From assembly GCA_026389335.1 (NCBI GenBank), contig JAPLIB010000090.1, forward strand, positions 1 to 64,000: DNA of 64,000 nucleotides, read 5' to 3'. The position numbers and the translations under genes are program-made. The notes under the pieces are model-generated. The model searched no databases and was not told where the DNA came from. It worked only from the letters and a program-made list of their open reading frames with translations. This DNA is from Cyanobacteriota bacterium (lineage in GTDB: Bacteria; Cyanobacteriota; Cyanobacteriia; PCC-6307; Cyanobiaceae). Positions 37,307 through 46,772 of this stretch are shown here, piece after piece (within the stretch, counting starts at the first letter, position 1; each line of letters starts with the position of its first letter).

Positions 37307-40204
37307 TCAGGGCAGCACCGCCGGCACGGCCAGGTCGGCGGGCTGCCGACCCGGCAACAGCGCACCTGAGCTGCGGTCCGAGACCGCCGTTGAGGCCGTA
37401 GACACCAATCTGGCCAGAGCCTGGCGCAGGTCCTTTTCCATCACAAAGCGGCGGCCATCGGTCACCACCACGCGCACAAGCGTAGGCAGATCGTTATTGC
37501 GCGACTGCAGATAAATCGGCTCCACGTAGAGCAGCCCCTCACCCACGGGGAGCACCAACATGTTGCCGCGGAACAATCTCGAGCCCAGCCGATTCCAGAG
37601 GCCGAACTGGAGGCTGATCGTTGGGTCCTGATCTACCAGGGCCGAAATCTGCTGCGGGCCCAGCAGCAACCGTTGTTGCGGGAAGCGCACCAGGCGCAAT
37701 TCGCCGTAATTAGGCGGGTCGTTGCGAGCCGCCAGCCAACCCACCAGGTTGGTGCGCCGCAGCGGCGTGAACGGCAACAGCAGCACGAACTCGGGATCGC
37801 GCTGTCCTGGCAGCTGCAGGGTCACGTGATAGGGCCGGACCTGCACATTGGCATTGCCGTAGATCTCGTAAGGAATTGCCCAGACATCATCACCGTTGTA
37901 GAAGGTGCGCACATCGGTGACGTGGTAGCGCAGCAACCGTTCGGTCTGGATGTTGAACTGGCTCTGGGGCACCCGGATGTGGCGCAGCAGGGCTGCCGGC
38001 ATCGCTGAGAGCGGCTGAAACAACTCCGGGAAGGCCCGGCGCCAGGTGGCAAGCAGGGGATCACTGGGATCACTCACGTAGAGCCACAGGCGCCCGTCAT
38101 GGGCATCCACCACCGCCTTGACCGGGTTACGGAAGTAGCGCAGCCCGGCGGGATTGGGATCGCTGTAGGGATAGGAGCGGCTTTTGGTGAAACCATCCAG
38201 CAGCCAGTACTGATGCTGCTCGCTGCGATAACCCTCCACCACGCCGACGCGGGCGGTGACCAGATAGGGCTCACTCTCGAAACTCAGAAACGGAGCCAGG
38301 GTCCGCAGCCGTTGATTCACCTGGCGGCGCAGCAACAGGCGCGAAGCGGGCGTGAATGAACCGGTGAACAGCACCCTGGGCTCATTGAGGTAGATCGCCG
38401 CACTCAGGCGCTGCCAGGCGGTAGCCAGGGGAACGCCGCGGCGGCCGTCGTAGTGGGTGTAGACGTTGATCTCGCCATCGGGGTAGGCAAACTCCTGCAC
38501 CTTGGTCGGGGCGATCGCATAGGGAGCGGGGCCCGAAGCGAAATAAAGACTGGGCCGGCCCACCGGCAAGGCCGCGCGGGCATCGAGATCGCTGATCCCC
38601 AGCTCCGGGATGCCTTGCACCCTGCCGCTGCGACCCAGATCCTTCACCAGAAACAGGGGCAGTCCATCGGGCCCGGCCGCATTCACCGGCGACACCGTGA
38701 AGCCATGGCCGTTGGTGAACACCAGATGGCGATTCAGCCAAGTGCGCGATTGCCGCGGCAGGGCCGAGCTGTCCAGCTCCCGGGCCGCGATCAACACCTG
38801 CTGGCTGAAGGTGCCGGCACCGCTGCGGGCCTGCAGCGGGTAGCGATCCACCGCCGCCGAGGAAAAGGTGTAGTACAGCCGCAGCTGTTGCAGCTGACGA
38901 TTGGCGGCAAGCAGGGGCATGCTGTCCCAGAGACGGATGTTGTCGAGGGTGCCGCGCGACGCTTTGAGATCCGCTGCCGTGATGGTCTGGCGTGGCTCGA
39001 GCGCAATGGCCTTTACCCGCTCGAGACCGAAGGCCCGCCGCGTGGCCTTGATGCTGCGGGCTAGATAGGGCCCCTCGATGGCCAGTTCCCGCGGCTGCAC
39101 CCAGACGCGCTGTACCAGGGGGGCCAGCAGCAACTCGGTGATCGGCACCAACAGCGTCGTGGCGGCCAGCGGAATCAGTGCCCCACGGCGCAACCAGCCA
39201 CGCGGCAGGGGCACCAACAGGCCCACGGCCGTGAGCAGTAGCAACAGGGCCAACAGCAGGCGCAGGGGCAGCCGCACGTGCAGATCGACAAACCCGGCGC
39301 CGGAAGCGACACCACTGCCATGCACCAACAGATCGAAGGGGGCCAGCGCCGAACTGATCGCCGCCACGATCGCCAGCACGGCCAGCTGGGGCTGAAGCAC
39401 CCGCTGCTGTTCGCGGCTGAGCCCTACAAAACGCAGATCCGAGAGGCTGGTGCCTTCACTGAGGGTGATCAGCAGGCAGGCTCCCAATCCCACCAACACC
39501 TGGGCGAACAGCACGCTCAGCAGCAGGCGCAGGGCGGGCAGCTGCAGCACTGTGAACGACAGATCCAGGCCTGTCAGCGGGTCGCCCTCACCGAAAGGCA
39601 CCGCCAACAGGGCCGGCAGCCAGAGGCTCCAGCCGCGGGCCACGGCCGTGGCGGCCCCCGCCAGGGCCGCCGCCAAAGTGATGCGCAGGGTCGTCAGTGG
39701 CGCCAGCAGCAGCGGCAGCACCAGCAGCGCCGCCAGGCTCACCGGCAGCAGCGGCGGCAGATCCCGCACCAGTGAAAAGCCCGTGATCACCTGGCCGCTG
39801 AAGGGGGCCTCGATCAGGTCATGGGCCTGAACGAGGACGTAACTCAAGCCGACGCTGAGCAGCATCAGCAAAGCCAGCAGCGCAACCACCAGCTGCTGCG
39901 CCCCCAGCCTCAGCAATGGCAGGGCCGAAAGACGCTTGCGGCCGGCTTCAGCGCGCAGACGCCAACAGCGCTGCAGCTGCTGCAGCTGCAACAGGGAACC
40001 AGGCCCGAACACCAGGACGAAAGCCAGCAGCTGCAGCACCCAGCGCCGCAACAGCACGGCCTGGACATCGAACTGACCGAACCACTGCCATTCCACCGCC
40101 AGGCGGGCGGCAGCGATCAGCCCCAGAACCAGAAGGACCGGCAGCAGCAACGCCAGCACCAGGCCAAGGCGCCGGCGCGGCGGAAAGGAAGGGGCAACTG
40201 GCAC
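37307..40204 (-). CDS. UPF0182 family membrane protein
   Basis: This 965-residue protein starts with about seven membrane spans (from RRRLGLVLALLLPVLLVLGLI to about residue 360). A large soluble, probably extracytoplasmic part follows (RSIKATRRAFGLERV, TITAADLKASRGTLDNIRLWDSMPLLAANRQLQQLRLYYTF, LVFTNGHGFTVSPVN, YPDGEINVYTHYDGRRGVPLATAWQRL, LDGFTKSRSYPYSD, PALLRHIRVPQSQFNIQTERLLRYHV). This fits UPF0182, a conserved family of unknown function in cyanobacteria and actinobacteria. GTG 40204 is the start used. It is divergent from thrC across 121 bases. Confidence 0.88.
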   Translation of the reverse strand: MPVAPSFPPRRRLGLVLALLLPVLLVLGLIAAARLAVEWQWFGQFDVQAVLLRRWVLQLLAFVLVFGPGSLLQLQQLQRCWRLRAEAGRKRLSALPLLRLGAQQLVVALLALLMLLSVGLSYVLVQAHDLIEAPFSGQVITGFSLVRDLPPLLPVSLAALLVLPLLLAPLTTLRITLAAALAGAATAVARGWSLWLPALLAVPFGEGDPLTGLDLSFTVLQLPALRLLLSVLFAQVLVGLGACLLITLSEGTSLSDLRFVGLSREQQRVLQPQLAVLAIVAAISSALAPFDLLVHGSGVASGAGFVDLHVRLPLRLLLALLLLLTAVGLLVPLPRGWLRRGALIPLAATTLLVPITELLLAPLVQRVWVQPRELAIEGPYLARSIKATRRAFGLERVKAIALEPRQTITAADLKASRGTLDNIRLWDSMPLLAANRQLQQLRLYYTFSSAAVDRYPLQARSGAGTFSQQVLIAARELDSSALPRQSRTWLNRHLVFTNGHGFTVSPVNAAGPDGLPLFLVKDLGRSGRVQGIPELGISDLDARAALPVGRPSLYFASGPAPYAIAPTKVQEFAYPDGEINVYTHYDGRRGVPLATAWQRLSAAIYLNEPRVLFTGSFTPASRLLLRRQVNQRLRTLAPFLSFESEPYLVTARVGVVEGYRSEQHQYWLLDGFTKSRSYPYSDPNPAGLRYFRNPVKAVVDAHDGRLWLYVSDPSDPLLATWRRAFPELFQPLSAMPAALLRHIRVPQSQFNIQTERLLRYHVTDVRTFYNGDDVWAIPYEIYGNANVQVRPYHVTLQLPGQRDPEFVLLLPFTPLRRTNLVGWLAARNDPPNYGELRLVRFPQQRLLLGPQQISALVDQDPTISLQFGLWNRLGSRLFRGNMLVLPVGEGLLYVEPIYLQSRNNDLPTLVRVVVTDGRRFVMEKDLRQALARLVSTASTAVSDRSSGALLPGRQPADLAVPAVLP

Positions 40205-40325
40205 ACACCTAGGTTAGGCAGGCCGCCGCCAGCGACAAGGGCAGTAAATCCCGACCCTAATAATCGGGTATATGCGGTCAGGCCGTTCAGCGCTGGTAAT
40301 CTGCGTAACAACCTTGGTTGGATCC

Positions 40326-41609
40326 GTGACTGCCACCCTGTCCCGCTCCACCTTCACGGGCCTGCGCTGCAAGGAATGCGGCCAGGGCTATGAAGCCACA
40401 GCCCGGCACGTCTGCGAAGACGTCTGCTTCGGCCCACTGGAAGTCGTTTACGACTATGAGGCGATCCGCGCCCGGGTCAGCCGCGCCACGATCGAAGCCG
40501 GCCCGATTTCGATCTGGCGTTACCGCGAGTTCCTGCCGATTGAAGGGGATCCGATTGATGTCGGCACCGGCTTCACGCCGCTGCTGCGCGCCAACCGGCT
40601 GGCCAAGCGCCTGGGACTCAAAGAGCTTCACATCAAGAACGACGGCGTCAACATGCCGACGCTCTCCTTCAAGGACCGGGTGGTGTCGGTGGCGCTCACC
40701 CGCGCCCGCGAACTGGGTTTCACCACGGTGAGCTGCGCCTCCACCGGCAATCTGGCCAACTCCACCGCCGCCATCGCCGCCCATGCCGGCCTGGAGTGCT
40801 GCGTCTTCATCCCCAGCGATCTGGAGCTGGGCAAGGTGCTCGGCACCTTGGTTTATAACCCAACCCTGATGGCGGTGAAGGGCAACTACGACCAGGTGAA
40901 CCGGCTCTGTTCGGAGGTGGCCAACACCCACGGCTGGGGTTTCGTCAACATCAACCTTCGTCCCTATTACTCCGAGGGCTCCAAGACCCTCGGCTATGAG
41001 GTGATCGAACAGCTGGGCTGGCGCCTGCCCGATCACATCGTCGCGCCCCTGGCTTCAGGCTCTCTGTTCACCAAGATCCGCAAGGGATTCGACGAGTTCA
41101 TCAAGGTGGGCCTGGTGGACGAAAAGCCGGTGCGGTTCAGCGGCGCCCAGGCCGAAGGCTGCATGCCGATCGCCCAGGCCTTCGCTGACGGCCGCGACTT
41201 CATCATTCCGGTCAAGCCGAACACCATCGCCAAGTCCATCGCCATCGGCAATCCGGCCGACGGTCCCTACGCGATCGACATCGCCAATCGCAGCGGTGGC
41301 ACCATCAGCGCCGTCAGCGATGAGGAGATCATCGAAGGCATCAAGCTGCTGGCCGAAACGGAGGGCATCTTCACTGAAACAGCCGGTGGTACCACGATTG
41401 CGGTGCTCAAGAAGCTGGTGGAACAGGGCAAGATCGACCCCAGTGAAACCACCGTGGCTTACATCACCGGCAACGGTCTCAAAACGACCGAGGCGATTGC
41501 CTCGTCGATCGGTGAACCCTTCCTGATCGAAGCCCAGCTCGATAGCTTCAACGCTGCCTGGGAGCGGGCCCAGATCCTGCATCGGCCCACCGCGGCGAGC
41601 AGCGACTGA
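40326..41609 (+). CDS. thrC: threonine synthase ThrC
   Basis: This ~427-residue PLP enzyme converts O-phosphohomoserine to threonine. The N-terminal zinc-ribbon-like segment ([29 protein letters not shown]) and [24 protein letters not shown] (PLP-binding Lys), [20 protein letters not shown] and [14 protein letters not shown] fit the plant/cyanobacterial-type enzyme. GTG 40326 is preferred over ATG 40272 because the 18 upstream residues have no similarity. It is followed 85 bases later by a ThiS/MoaD-like gene on the same strand. Confidence 0.93.
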   Translation: MTATLSRSTFTGLRCKECGQGYEATARHVCEDVCFGPLEVVYDYEAIRARVSRATIEAGPISIWRYREFLPIEGDPIDVGTGFTPLLRANRLAKRLGLKELHIKNDGVNMPTLSFKDRVVSVALTRARELGFTTVSCASTGNLANSTAAIAAHAGLECCVFIPSDLELGKVLGTLVYNPTLMAVKGNYDQVNRLCSEVANTHGWGFVNINLRPYYSEGSKTLGYEVIEQLGWRLPDHIVAPLASGSLFTKIRKGFDEFIKVGLVDEKPVRFSGAQAEGCMPIAQAFADGRDFIIPVKPNTIAKSIAIGNPADGPYAIDIANRSGGTISAVSDEEIIEGIKLLAETEGIFTETAGGTTIAVLKKLVEQGKIDPSETTVAYITGNGLKTTEAIASSIGEPFLIEAQLDSFNAAWERAQILHRPTAASSD

Positions 41610-41694
41610 GCTCTGCTCCTTTGCCGCTTCCGCCACCGCCGGCCAGGGACTCCCGTCGCCGGATTCTCACTCTTCACCAGCCCCAAACGCTCCC

Positions 41695-41970
41695 ATGGCC
41701 GTCCAGGTTCTGATTCCCACGCCGCTGCAGAAGTTCACCAACGACGAAGCGAGCGTCAACCTCGAGGCCAGCAGCGTGGATGGTCTGCTCCAGGCCTTGG
41801 AAGAGCGCTTCCCCGGCATCCTCGGCCGCCTCTGCGACGAAAACGGTAAGCTGCGCCGCTTTCTCAACGTGTATGTGAACAGCGAGGACATTCGCTTCCT
41901 CGACAATCAGACCACGACCCTCGCCGATGGCGATGAGGTCAGCATCGTGCCCGCTGTGGCTGGCGGCTGA
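41695..41970 (+). CDS. ThiS/MoaD-family sulfur-carrier-like protein
   Basis: This 91-residue ubiquitin-fold protein starts [21 protein letters not shown] and ends with the di-glycine tail (VPAVAGG) needed for adenylation and thiocarboxylation. It also has [32 protein letters not shown]. It is longer than typical MoaD or ThiS and resembles the CysO-like carriers that donate sulfur for amino-acid synthesis. Its place beside thrC suggests a sulfur-transfer role in amino-acid metabolism, but this is inference from context. No moeB, cysM or mec partner is nearby. Confidence 0.82.
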   Translation: MAVQVLIPTPLQKFTNDEASVNLEASSVDGLLQALEERFPGILGRLCDENGKLRRFLNVYVNSEDIRFLDNQTTTLADGDEVSIVPAVAGG

Positions 41971-42093
41971 GGGCGCCAGCCTCGCTCCTGGTATCAGCAA
42001 TCACGCCCACAGGTGTCAGCAACCCTGATCCTTGGACAGGTCGAAGTTCACACCAGATCCCATAGGGTTTCTGTCCATACAAGGGAGGGAATG

Positions 42094-43074
42094 ATGAGCC
42101 AGAGTTCAACCCAGTCGCTGCCCCGCCACGACTGGCAGGCCGCCATCCAGATTTTCGATTACCGCCTGGCGGCCAATCCGATCCGAGCCGGACTGACCGA
42201 ACCGATTCCCTATCGCCAGTGGAGCCCTGAGCTCCACGCCAGTGGTCCCACGGCCATTCTGCCCCTGGACCTCAGCGCTGAACTGGGTTGCAGCGCTCCG
42301 GCCACCAGCCCGGCACTGGCGGCCCATTTCCTGCGCCTGCTGGCGGGCGAAGCGCTCAAGGCGGCCGCCAATGCCACCAGCTCCCTGTTTTATGTGCTGC
42401 GCGGCGCCGGCCAGCTGGATCGGCCCGCTGGCCTGGATCAACCCGCCCTGGATCTGCACTGGGCAGCCGGCGATCTGTTCGTGCTGCCGGCGGGCCCCAC
42501 CCCCTTGCTGCAGGCGCATGAGGAGAGCGTTCTTTACTGGGTCCATGACGGACCCCTGCTCAACCATCTGGGTGTGGAAGCCAGCCTGCCCCAGTTTCGC
42601 GCCAGCCATTACCCCAGCGCTCGCCTTGAGGCCGAACTGCAAGCGGTGCTGGCCGATCCCAGCGCTGCCCGCAGCAACCGGCTGAGCATTCTGCTGGCCC
42701 ACGAGGATCTGCCCGCCAGCCGCACCGTGAGCCACACCCTCTGGGCCATGCTCGGCCTGGTGCCGGACGGCGCGATCCAGCCTCCGCATCGCCATCAATC
42801 CGTTGCCCTGGATCTGATCGTGGACTGTGATCCTGGCTGTTACACCCTGGTAGGCAGGGAGCTCAACGATGACGGCATGATTCGTGATCCCCTGCGCATC
42901 GACTGGCAGGCCGGGGGGGTGTTCATCACACCACCGGGTCAATGGCATGCCCATGGCAATGAGAGCGGCCGCATCGCCCGGCTCCTGCCCATTCAGGATT
43001 CCGGACTGCATACGTATCTGAGAAGCCTGGACATCCGCTTCTCGGGCACCAGTGTGGACTCTCCGAGCGAGTGA
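42094..43074 (+). CDS. double-cupin protein, gentisate-dioxygenase-like
   Basis: This ~326-residue protein has two cupin barrels. The first is at ~85-160 (SSLFYVLRGAGQLD ... WAAGDLFVLPAG). The second is at ~215-305 (TLWAMLGLVPDGAIQPPHRHQSVALDLIVDCDPG ... IDWQAGGVFITPPGQWHAHGNES, with the metal-binding HRH and HAH histidines). Only the second has a full histidine set. It may be a metal-dependent dioxygenase or isomerase; the substrate is unknown. ATG 42094 has GGGAGGG 4 bases upstream. A shared hairpin separates it from convergent ftsH. Confidence 0.75.
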   Translation: MSQSSTQSLPRHDWQAAIQIFDYRLAANPIRAGLTEPIPYRQWSPELHASGPTAILPLDLSAELGCSAPATSPALAAHFLRLLAGEALKAAANATSSLFYVLRGAGQLDRPAGLDQPALDLHWAAGDLFVLPAGPTPLLQAHEESVLYWVHDGPLLNHLGVEASLPQFRASHYPSARLEAELQAVLADPSAARSNRLSILLAHEDLPASRTVSHTLWAMLGLVPDGAIQPPHRHQSVALDLIVDCDPGCYTLVGRELNDDGMIRDPLRIDWQAGGVFITPPGQWHAHGNESGRIARLLPIQDSGLHTYLRSLDIRFSGTSVDSPSE

Positions 43075-43092
43075 GCAAGGCGTCGTCCAGGT

Positions 43093-43123
43093 GAGTCCTG
43101 AGGGTGAAACGCCCTCAGGACTC
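43093..43123. terminator. bidirectional hairpin between cupin gene and ftsH
   Basis: GAGTCCTGAGGG (43093-43104) and CCCTCAGGACTC (43112-43123) form a perfect 12-bp stem with a 7-base loop, between convergent genes. The right arm includes the ftsH stop codon (43115-43117). There is no T-run on either side, so it is a likely but not classical terminator. Confidence 0.65.
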
Positions 43124-45025
43124 GCCGATCGGAACCGCCAGCCGGGTCGTAGTCAGTGGTCGAAACGCCTCCCCAGCCACGGCAGCCTCGGGATGACTGG
43201 CTTCCCAGATCTCCACCGACTGACGGAAACTGTCGCCATCAATGGTTTCCTCGGCGATCAGACGATCCACCAGCACGTCCATCAGTTCACGCCTGGGACT
43301 GAGCATCGCCACCGCCCGATCAAGGGCGCGGCAGGCAAGCTCGCGCACCTGCCGGTCGATGCGGTTGCCCGTATTCAGGGAGTAGTGAGGCTGGGCGCGG
43401 ATCCAGTCGCGGCCAAGAAACACCTCACCTTCATCGCTTTCGAGAGCCAGGGGACCCAGCTCGGAAAAGCCGTAGCGCGTCACCATCTCACGGCCGATGC
43501 GGCTGACCATCTGCAGGTCACTGGCCGCCCCCTGAGTGACCTCACTGGGACCGAAAACGACCATCTCGGCGGCGCGGCCACCCAGCACCACCACCAGCTT
43601 CGCCAGCAGGTAGGCGCGGCTGATCAGACCGGAATCGAGGATGTCCTCGTCGGGCATGGTGCGGGCGAACCCACCGACACCGCCAGCCCGGGGTAGCAGC
43701 GTCACCTTGTCGAGCTTGTCGGCATGGGGCACCAAAGTGGTCAGCAGGGCATGGCCCACTTCGTGGTAAGCGATCAGGCGTTTCTTGGCGCTGTCCTGGA
43801 GGGGAGCGGCGCTGAGACCCATGGTGATCCGCTCGAGGGCATGGCCGAGACAGTCGTCGTCAATGCAGCTCTGCTGGCGTCGGGCGGTGAGGATCGCCGC
43901 CTCGTTGATCAGGTTGGAAAGGTCAGCGCCGGAAAAGCCCGGGGTCCGGGCGGCCCAATCGGCCAGCGAGACCTTCGGGTCAAGGGGGCGGGTGCGGGCA
44001 TGGACCGCCAGGATCTCCTCCCGCCCTTTGCGATCGGGTAGATCGACGGTGATGCGCCGATCAAAACGGCCTGGACGCAACAGAGCCGAATCGAGCACAT
44101 CGGCCCGGTTGGTGGCCGCCAGCAGAATTACTCCAGAATTATCCTCAAAACCATCCATCTCGGTCAGCAACTGGTTGAGGGTCTGCTCGCGTTCGTCGTT
44201 GCCGCCTCCGATGCCTGCGCCACGCTGACGACCGACCGCATCAATCTCGTCAATGAAGATGATGCAAGGAGCTTTCGCCTTGGCCTTGCGGAACAAATCC
44301 CGCACCCGACTGGCGCCCACACCGACGAACATTTCGACGAACTCGGAGGCCGCCATTGAAAAGAAGGGCACCCCAGCCTCGCCGGCAATCGCTCTCGCCA
44401 GCAGGGTTTTGCCGGTGCCAGGAGGGCCCACCAGCAGCACCCCCTTGGGAATCTTGGCGCCAACGGCGGTGAAGCGCTCCGGCGTCTTCAGGAAGGTGAC
44501 TACCTCCTGCAACTCCACCTTGGCCTCCTTGATACCCGCCACGTCCTCAAAGCGAACGGGAATGGTTCCCTCAGCCTGCAACTTCGGTTGACTGCGGCCG
44601 AATCCCAGGGCCTTGTTGGCGACCTGGCCCGAACGGCGCACGATGAGGGTCAAACCGACCAGCAGCAGCAGCAGCAGCAGGCCATTGCTGACCAGGCTGG
44701 CCGTGGCATCTTCACCGCGCTCATCGCGCACGGTCAGGGGAACCCGAGCCTGTTCGGCGGTCCGCAACAGCAATTGGTTGTCGCTGAACACGGACACCTG
44801 GACCCGTTGACCGTTCTTAAGCACAACGCTCACCAGCCGCTGCCGTGGCGCCAGCTCCAACGACTGCACCCGTCCGTTGCTGAGATCCTGCAGCAACTGG
44901 CTGTAGGAGGGCGAGGCGCCACCGAAGCCGCCGAGGGTGAACGACCCACTCGCTCCAGGCGTGGAGGCCTGGCTGGGAGCGGCAGGGGTGGCCAGGGCGG
45001 GATTGGGGCTGCTGGTCACGAGCAT
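43115..45025 (-). CDS. ftsH: FtsH-family AAA+ zinc metalloprotease with one membrane span
   Basis: This 636-residue protease degrades damaged membrane proteins, in cyanobacteria notably photosystem II D1. It has Walker A GPPGTGKT (200-207), Walker [13 protein letters not shown] (254-265), the [24 protein letters not shown], and HEVGH (421-425) for zinc. The N-terminus is unusual: residues 1-110 are soluble, Ser/Pro/Ala-rich at first, with only one membrane span ([20 protein letters not shown], 111-130) instead of the usual two flanking a periplasmic domain. ATG 45025 is chosen; upstream in-frame sequence runs into rpmF and supplies no convincing extra span. Confidence 0.93.
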   Translation of the reverse strand: MLVTSSPNPALATPAAPSQASTPGASGSFTLGGFGGASPSYSQLLQDLSNGRVQSLELAPRQRLVSVVLKNGQRVQVSVFSDNQLLLRTAEQARVPLTVRDERGEDATASLVSNGLLLLLLLVGLTLIVRRSGQVANKALGFGRSQPKLQAEGTIPVRFEDVAGIKEAKVELQEVVTFLKTPERFTAVGAKIPKGVLLVGPPGTGKTLLARAIAGEAGVPFFSMAASEFVEMFVGVGASRVRDLFRKAKAKAPCIIFIDEIDAVGRQRGAGIGGGNDEREQTLNQLLTEMDGFEDNSGVILLAATNRADVLDSALLRPGRFDRRITVDLPDRKGREEILAVHARTRPLDPKVSLADWAARTPGFSGADLSNLINEAAILTARRQQSCIDDDCLGHALERITMGLSAAPLQDSAKKRLIAYHEVGHALLTTLVPHADKLDKVTLLPRAGGVGGFARTMPDEDILDSGLISRAYLLAKLVVVLGGRAAEMVVFGPSEVTQGAASDLQMVSRIGREMVTRYGFSELGPLALESDEGEVFLGRDWIRAQPHYSLNTGNRIDRQVRELACRALDRAVAMLSPRRELMDVLVDRLIAEETIDGDSFRQSVEIWEASHPEAAVAGEAFRPLTTTRLAVPIGES

Positions 45026-45107
45026 GTATGGCAGAGGGCAACTGTAGCGATTTGACGAAAGGTCAGGTGGCAGCGGAAGATCTTGGTTTGGATTCTGAGC
45101 GTTAGAA

Positions 45108-45287
45108 ATGGCTGTACCCAAGAAGAAAACCTCCAAGGGCAAGCGCAATCAGCGTCACGCCCATTGGAAAGCCAAGGCTGGCGTTGCCGCCCAGAAGGCC
45201 ATGTCGATCGGTAAGGCTGTCCTCAGCGGACGCGCCCAGGGCTTCGTCTACCCGATCAGCGAGGAGGAATCGGACAGCGAGTCCTGA
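45108..45287 (+). CDS. rpmF: ribosomal protein bL32
   Basis: This 59-residue basic protein starts [20 protein letters not shown] and ends in an acidic tail (EEESDSES). It is the 50S subunit protein L32, cyanobacterial type without the zinc-binding cysteines. It was too short for a length cut-off but is unmistakable. It is divergent from ftsH (82-base gap) and its 3' end overlaps the C-terminal codons of the convergent glycerate kinase frame by 40 bases. Confidence 0.95.
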   Translation: MAVPKKKTSKGKRNQRHAHWKAKAGVAAQKAMSIGKAVLSGRAQGFVYPISEEESDSES

Positions 45288-46435
45288 GCCCGGCAGTGGC
45301 GGTGCTGGATAGCGACGCAGCGACGGCGTCCATCCAGCACCGCCAGTCCCTGCAAAACCAAGCCTGGCTTGGTTGGAGCGGTTGGTACCTCTCCCAGGGG
45401 CCCATGGTTATGCGGCTCCGCTCCGATTGGCCAAATTGGTTGCGGCCGGTCTAATGCGGTAATGGCCTGGAAAGTCAAAGCTTGCCCGGCTGGGGCTCCT
45501 GAGGCGTCTGCCACTGGCCCTTCCATCTCGCCAGAGTCCCGGCTCAGGCCGCTCCAGTCCAGCTGGGCGTCCCCTGTTCTGGTGGCGTCCAAGCTCCCCA
45601 TCCAGCTCGCTACCAGGGGATCCTGATACAGAAGCGGCGGTAGGGAGCAGAGGCTGGATCGCACCAGCTGCTCCAGTTCAGCGGCCGGCAACCAGCCACC
45701 ACCGCGATGCCGCTGGCGTGCTTCGGCCTGAAAACGCCAGCGCCGCGGCAGCGTCCAGCTCAGGGGCCGGAGTACCCACAAGCCATCACAGGCTTGCCAG
45801 AGGGGCCCATAGGCCGCAAGTTGCCGGTCCCAGGTTTCCAGCCAATCCAGCTCCGGCGGCTTCAGAGCCGGAGCGCCGTCGGGGCCGGGACGACTCAGAT
45901 CCGAGGCGCCGATGGCCATAGCCAGACCCTCCTCACCCAGGGCCTGGCACCCCAGCAGCCAACCCTCCAGCACCAGGGCATCGCAGGCCCCCTGGCGCCA
46001 GCCGCTGCGGTCCCCCTGACCCTGGACCAGGGTCTTGTCAAAGCGGGGCAGGCGCAGGACGCCGCTCTGACGCCAACTGGCCAGGCCTGCGAGCAACAGA
46101 TCCAGGTCGTGGCTGCCTGGAGGCACCCGCGAGACGCCGAAGGGATTGCCGGCCAGCAGCCGTTGCCGCTCGGGCCAGGGCAGATAGAGATCATCGATCG
46201 AGGCCACCATCAAGCGCAGCTCAAAAGCCGGAGCCAGGGCCTCGAGCACCCGTCCCAGGCTGCTCTTGCCAACCCCCACCGGACCATTGAGGGCCAGCAA
46301 CGGCAAGCGAACATCATCACGGCGTTGGGCAGCCAGTTGCCGCAGCATCGGCAAAGCGAAGCCGTCCAGCAGCCGGCGATCAAGCGCCGGCAACCCCGCT
46401 GCCTGCAGCAGGCTGAGGGCCTGCTCAGGTTCCAA
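45248..46435 (-). CDS. glycerate kinase-like P-loop kinase
   Basis: This ~395-residue protein has a P-loop [13 protein letters not shown] (50-62) and [17 protein letters not shown]. It also has [33 protein letters not shown] and [16 protein letters not shown], the pattern of plant/cyanobacterial D-glycerate 3-kinase (GLYK), the last enzyme of photorespiration. The start is probably TTG 46435 (GTG 46471 is the alternative). The final ~100 residues (from [13 protein letters not shown]) do not look conserved and overlap the rpmF end and a large hairpin, so the ancestral stop may have been lost. It overlaps the end of the ycf20-like gene. Confidence 0.75.
   Translation of the reverse strand: MEPEQALSLLQAAGLPALDRRLLDGFALPMLRQLAAQRRDDVRLPLLALNGPVGVGKSSLGRVLEALAPAFELRLMVASIDDLYLPWPERQRLLAGNPFGVSRVPPGSHDLDLLLAGLASWRQSGVLRLPRFDKTLVQGQGDRSGWRQGACDALVLEGWLLGCQALGEEGLAMAIGASDLSRPGPDGAPALKPPELDWLETWDRQLAAYGPLWQACDGLWVLRPLSWTLPRRWRFQAEARQRHRGGGWLPAAELEQLVRSSLCSLPPLLYQDPLVASWMGSLDATRTGDAQLDWSGLSRDSGEMEGPVADASGAPAGQALTFQAITALDRPQPIWPIGAEPHNHGPLGEVPTAPTKPGLVLQGLAVLDGRRRCVAIQHRHCRAQDSLSDSSSLIG
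45297..45345. other. large inverted repeat between rpmF and glycerate kinase
   Basis: A perfect 14-bp arm pair (TGGCGGTGCTGGAT / ATCCAGCACCGCCA) encloses a second 5-bp stem (GACGC / GCGTC). This gives a large stable hairpin 10 bases after the rpmF stop, inside the glycerate kinase frame. A terminator without a T-run is plausible. Confidence 0.6.
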
Positions 46436-46772
46436 GTTTGAAGGCCTCGAACACCATGGCGTAGGTGGCACCGATCCTGAGGTTGTCGACCATCACCCAG
46501 GCCAGGGGAGTCGGGCCGCTCACCAGGCGGGTACGCAGCCGAACCGCCAACTCAAACACCAACACCACGGCCAGCACCACCACCGGTCGACTGTCTCGGA
46601 AGCGCACCAGCGGCAAGGCCGTGACGTTCTGAGCGAGATAGAAGCCGATCAGCAGCGAGAGGAGCGACAGACTTCCCGCCCGCCAGCTGTGGCGCAGCTG
46701 CCGGAGCAGGGATCCAGCCAGGTGACTCTGCACGGCCTGGAGTCGGGTTTGTTGCGGCTTCGGCTCCGCCAT
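46425..46772 (-). CDS. DUF565 / Ycf20-like membrane protein
   Basis: This ~115-residue protein has two or three hydrophobic segments (LSLLSLLIGFYLAQNVTAL, PVVVLAVVLVFELAVRL) and the conserved C-terminus [19 protein letters not shown]. Arabidopsis and algal Ycf20 relatives affect non-photochemical quenching. ATG 46772 overlaps the cbbY stop (TGATGG), and its end overlaps the glycerate kinase start, giving a tight cbbY-ycf20-glyK operon. Confidence 0.8.
   Translation of the reverse strand: MAEPKPQQTRLQAVQSHLAGSLLRQLRHSWRAGSLSLLSLLIGFYLAQNVTALPLVRFRDSRPVVVLAVVLVFELAVRLRTRLVSGPTPLAWVMVDNLRIGATYAMVFEAFKLGT

Noticed and set aside
40250-40325. CCCGA...TCGGG repeat before thrC as an operator
   Set aside because: Only 5-bp arms; too short to be meaningful without conservation data.
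42013-42093. Extra 27 codons on the cupin protein
   Set aside because: ATG 42094 has a strong GGGAGGG; the upstream part has no similarity.
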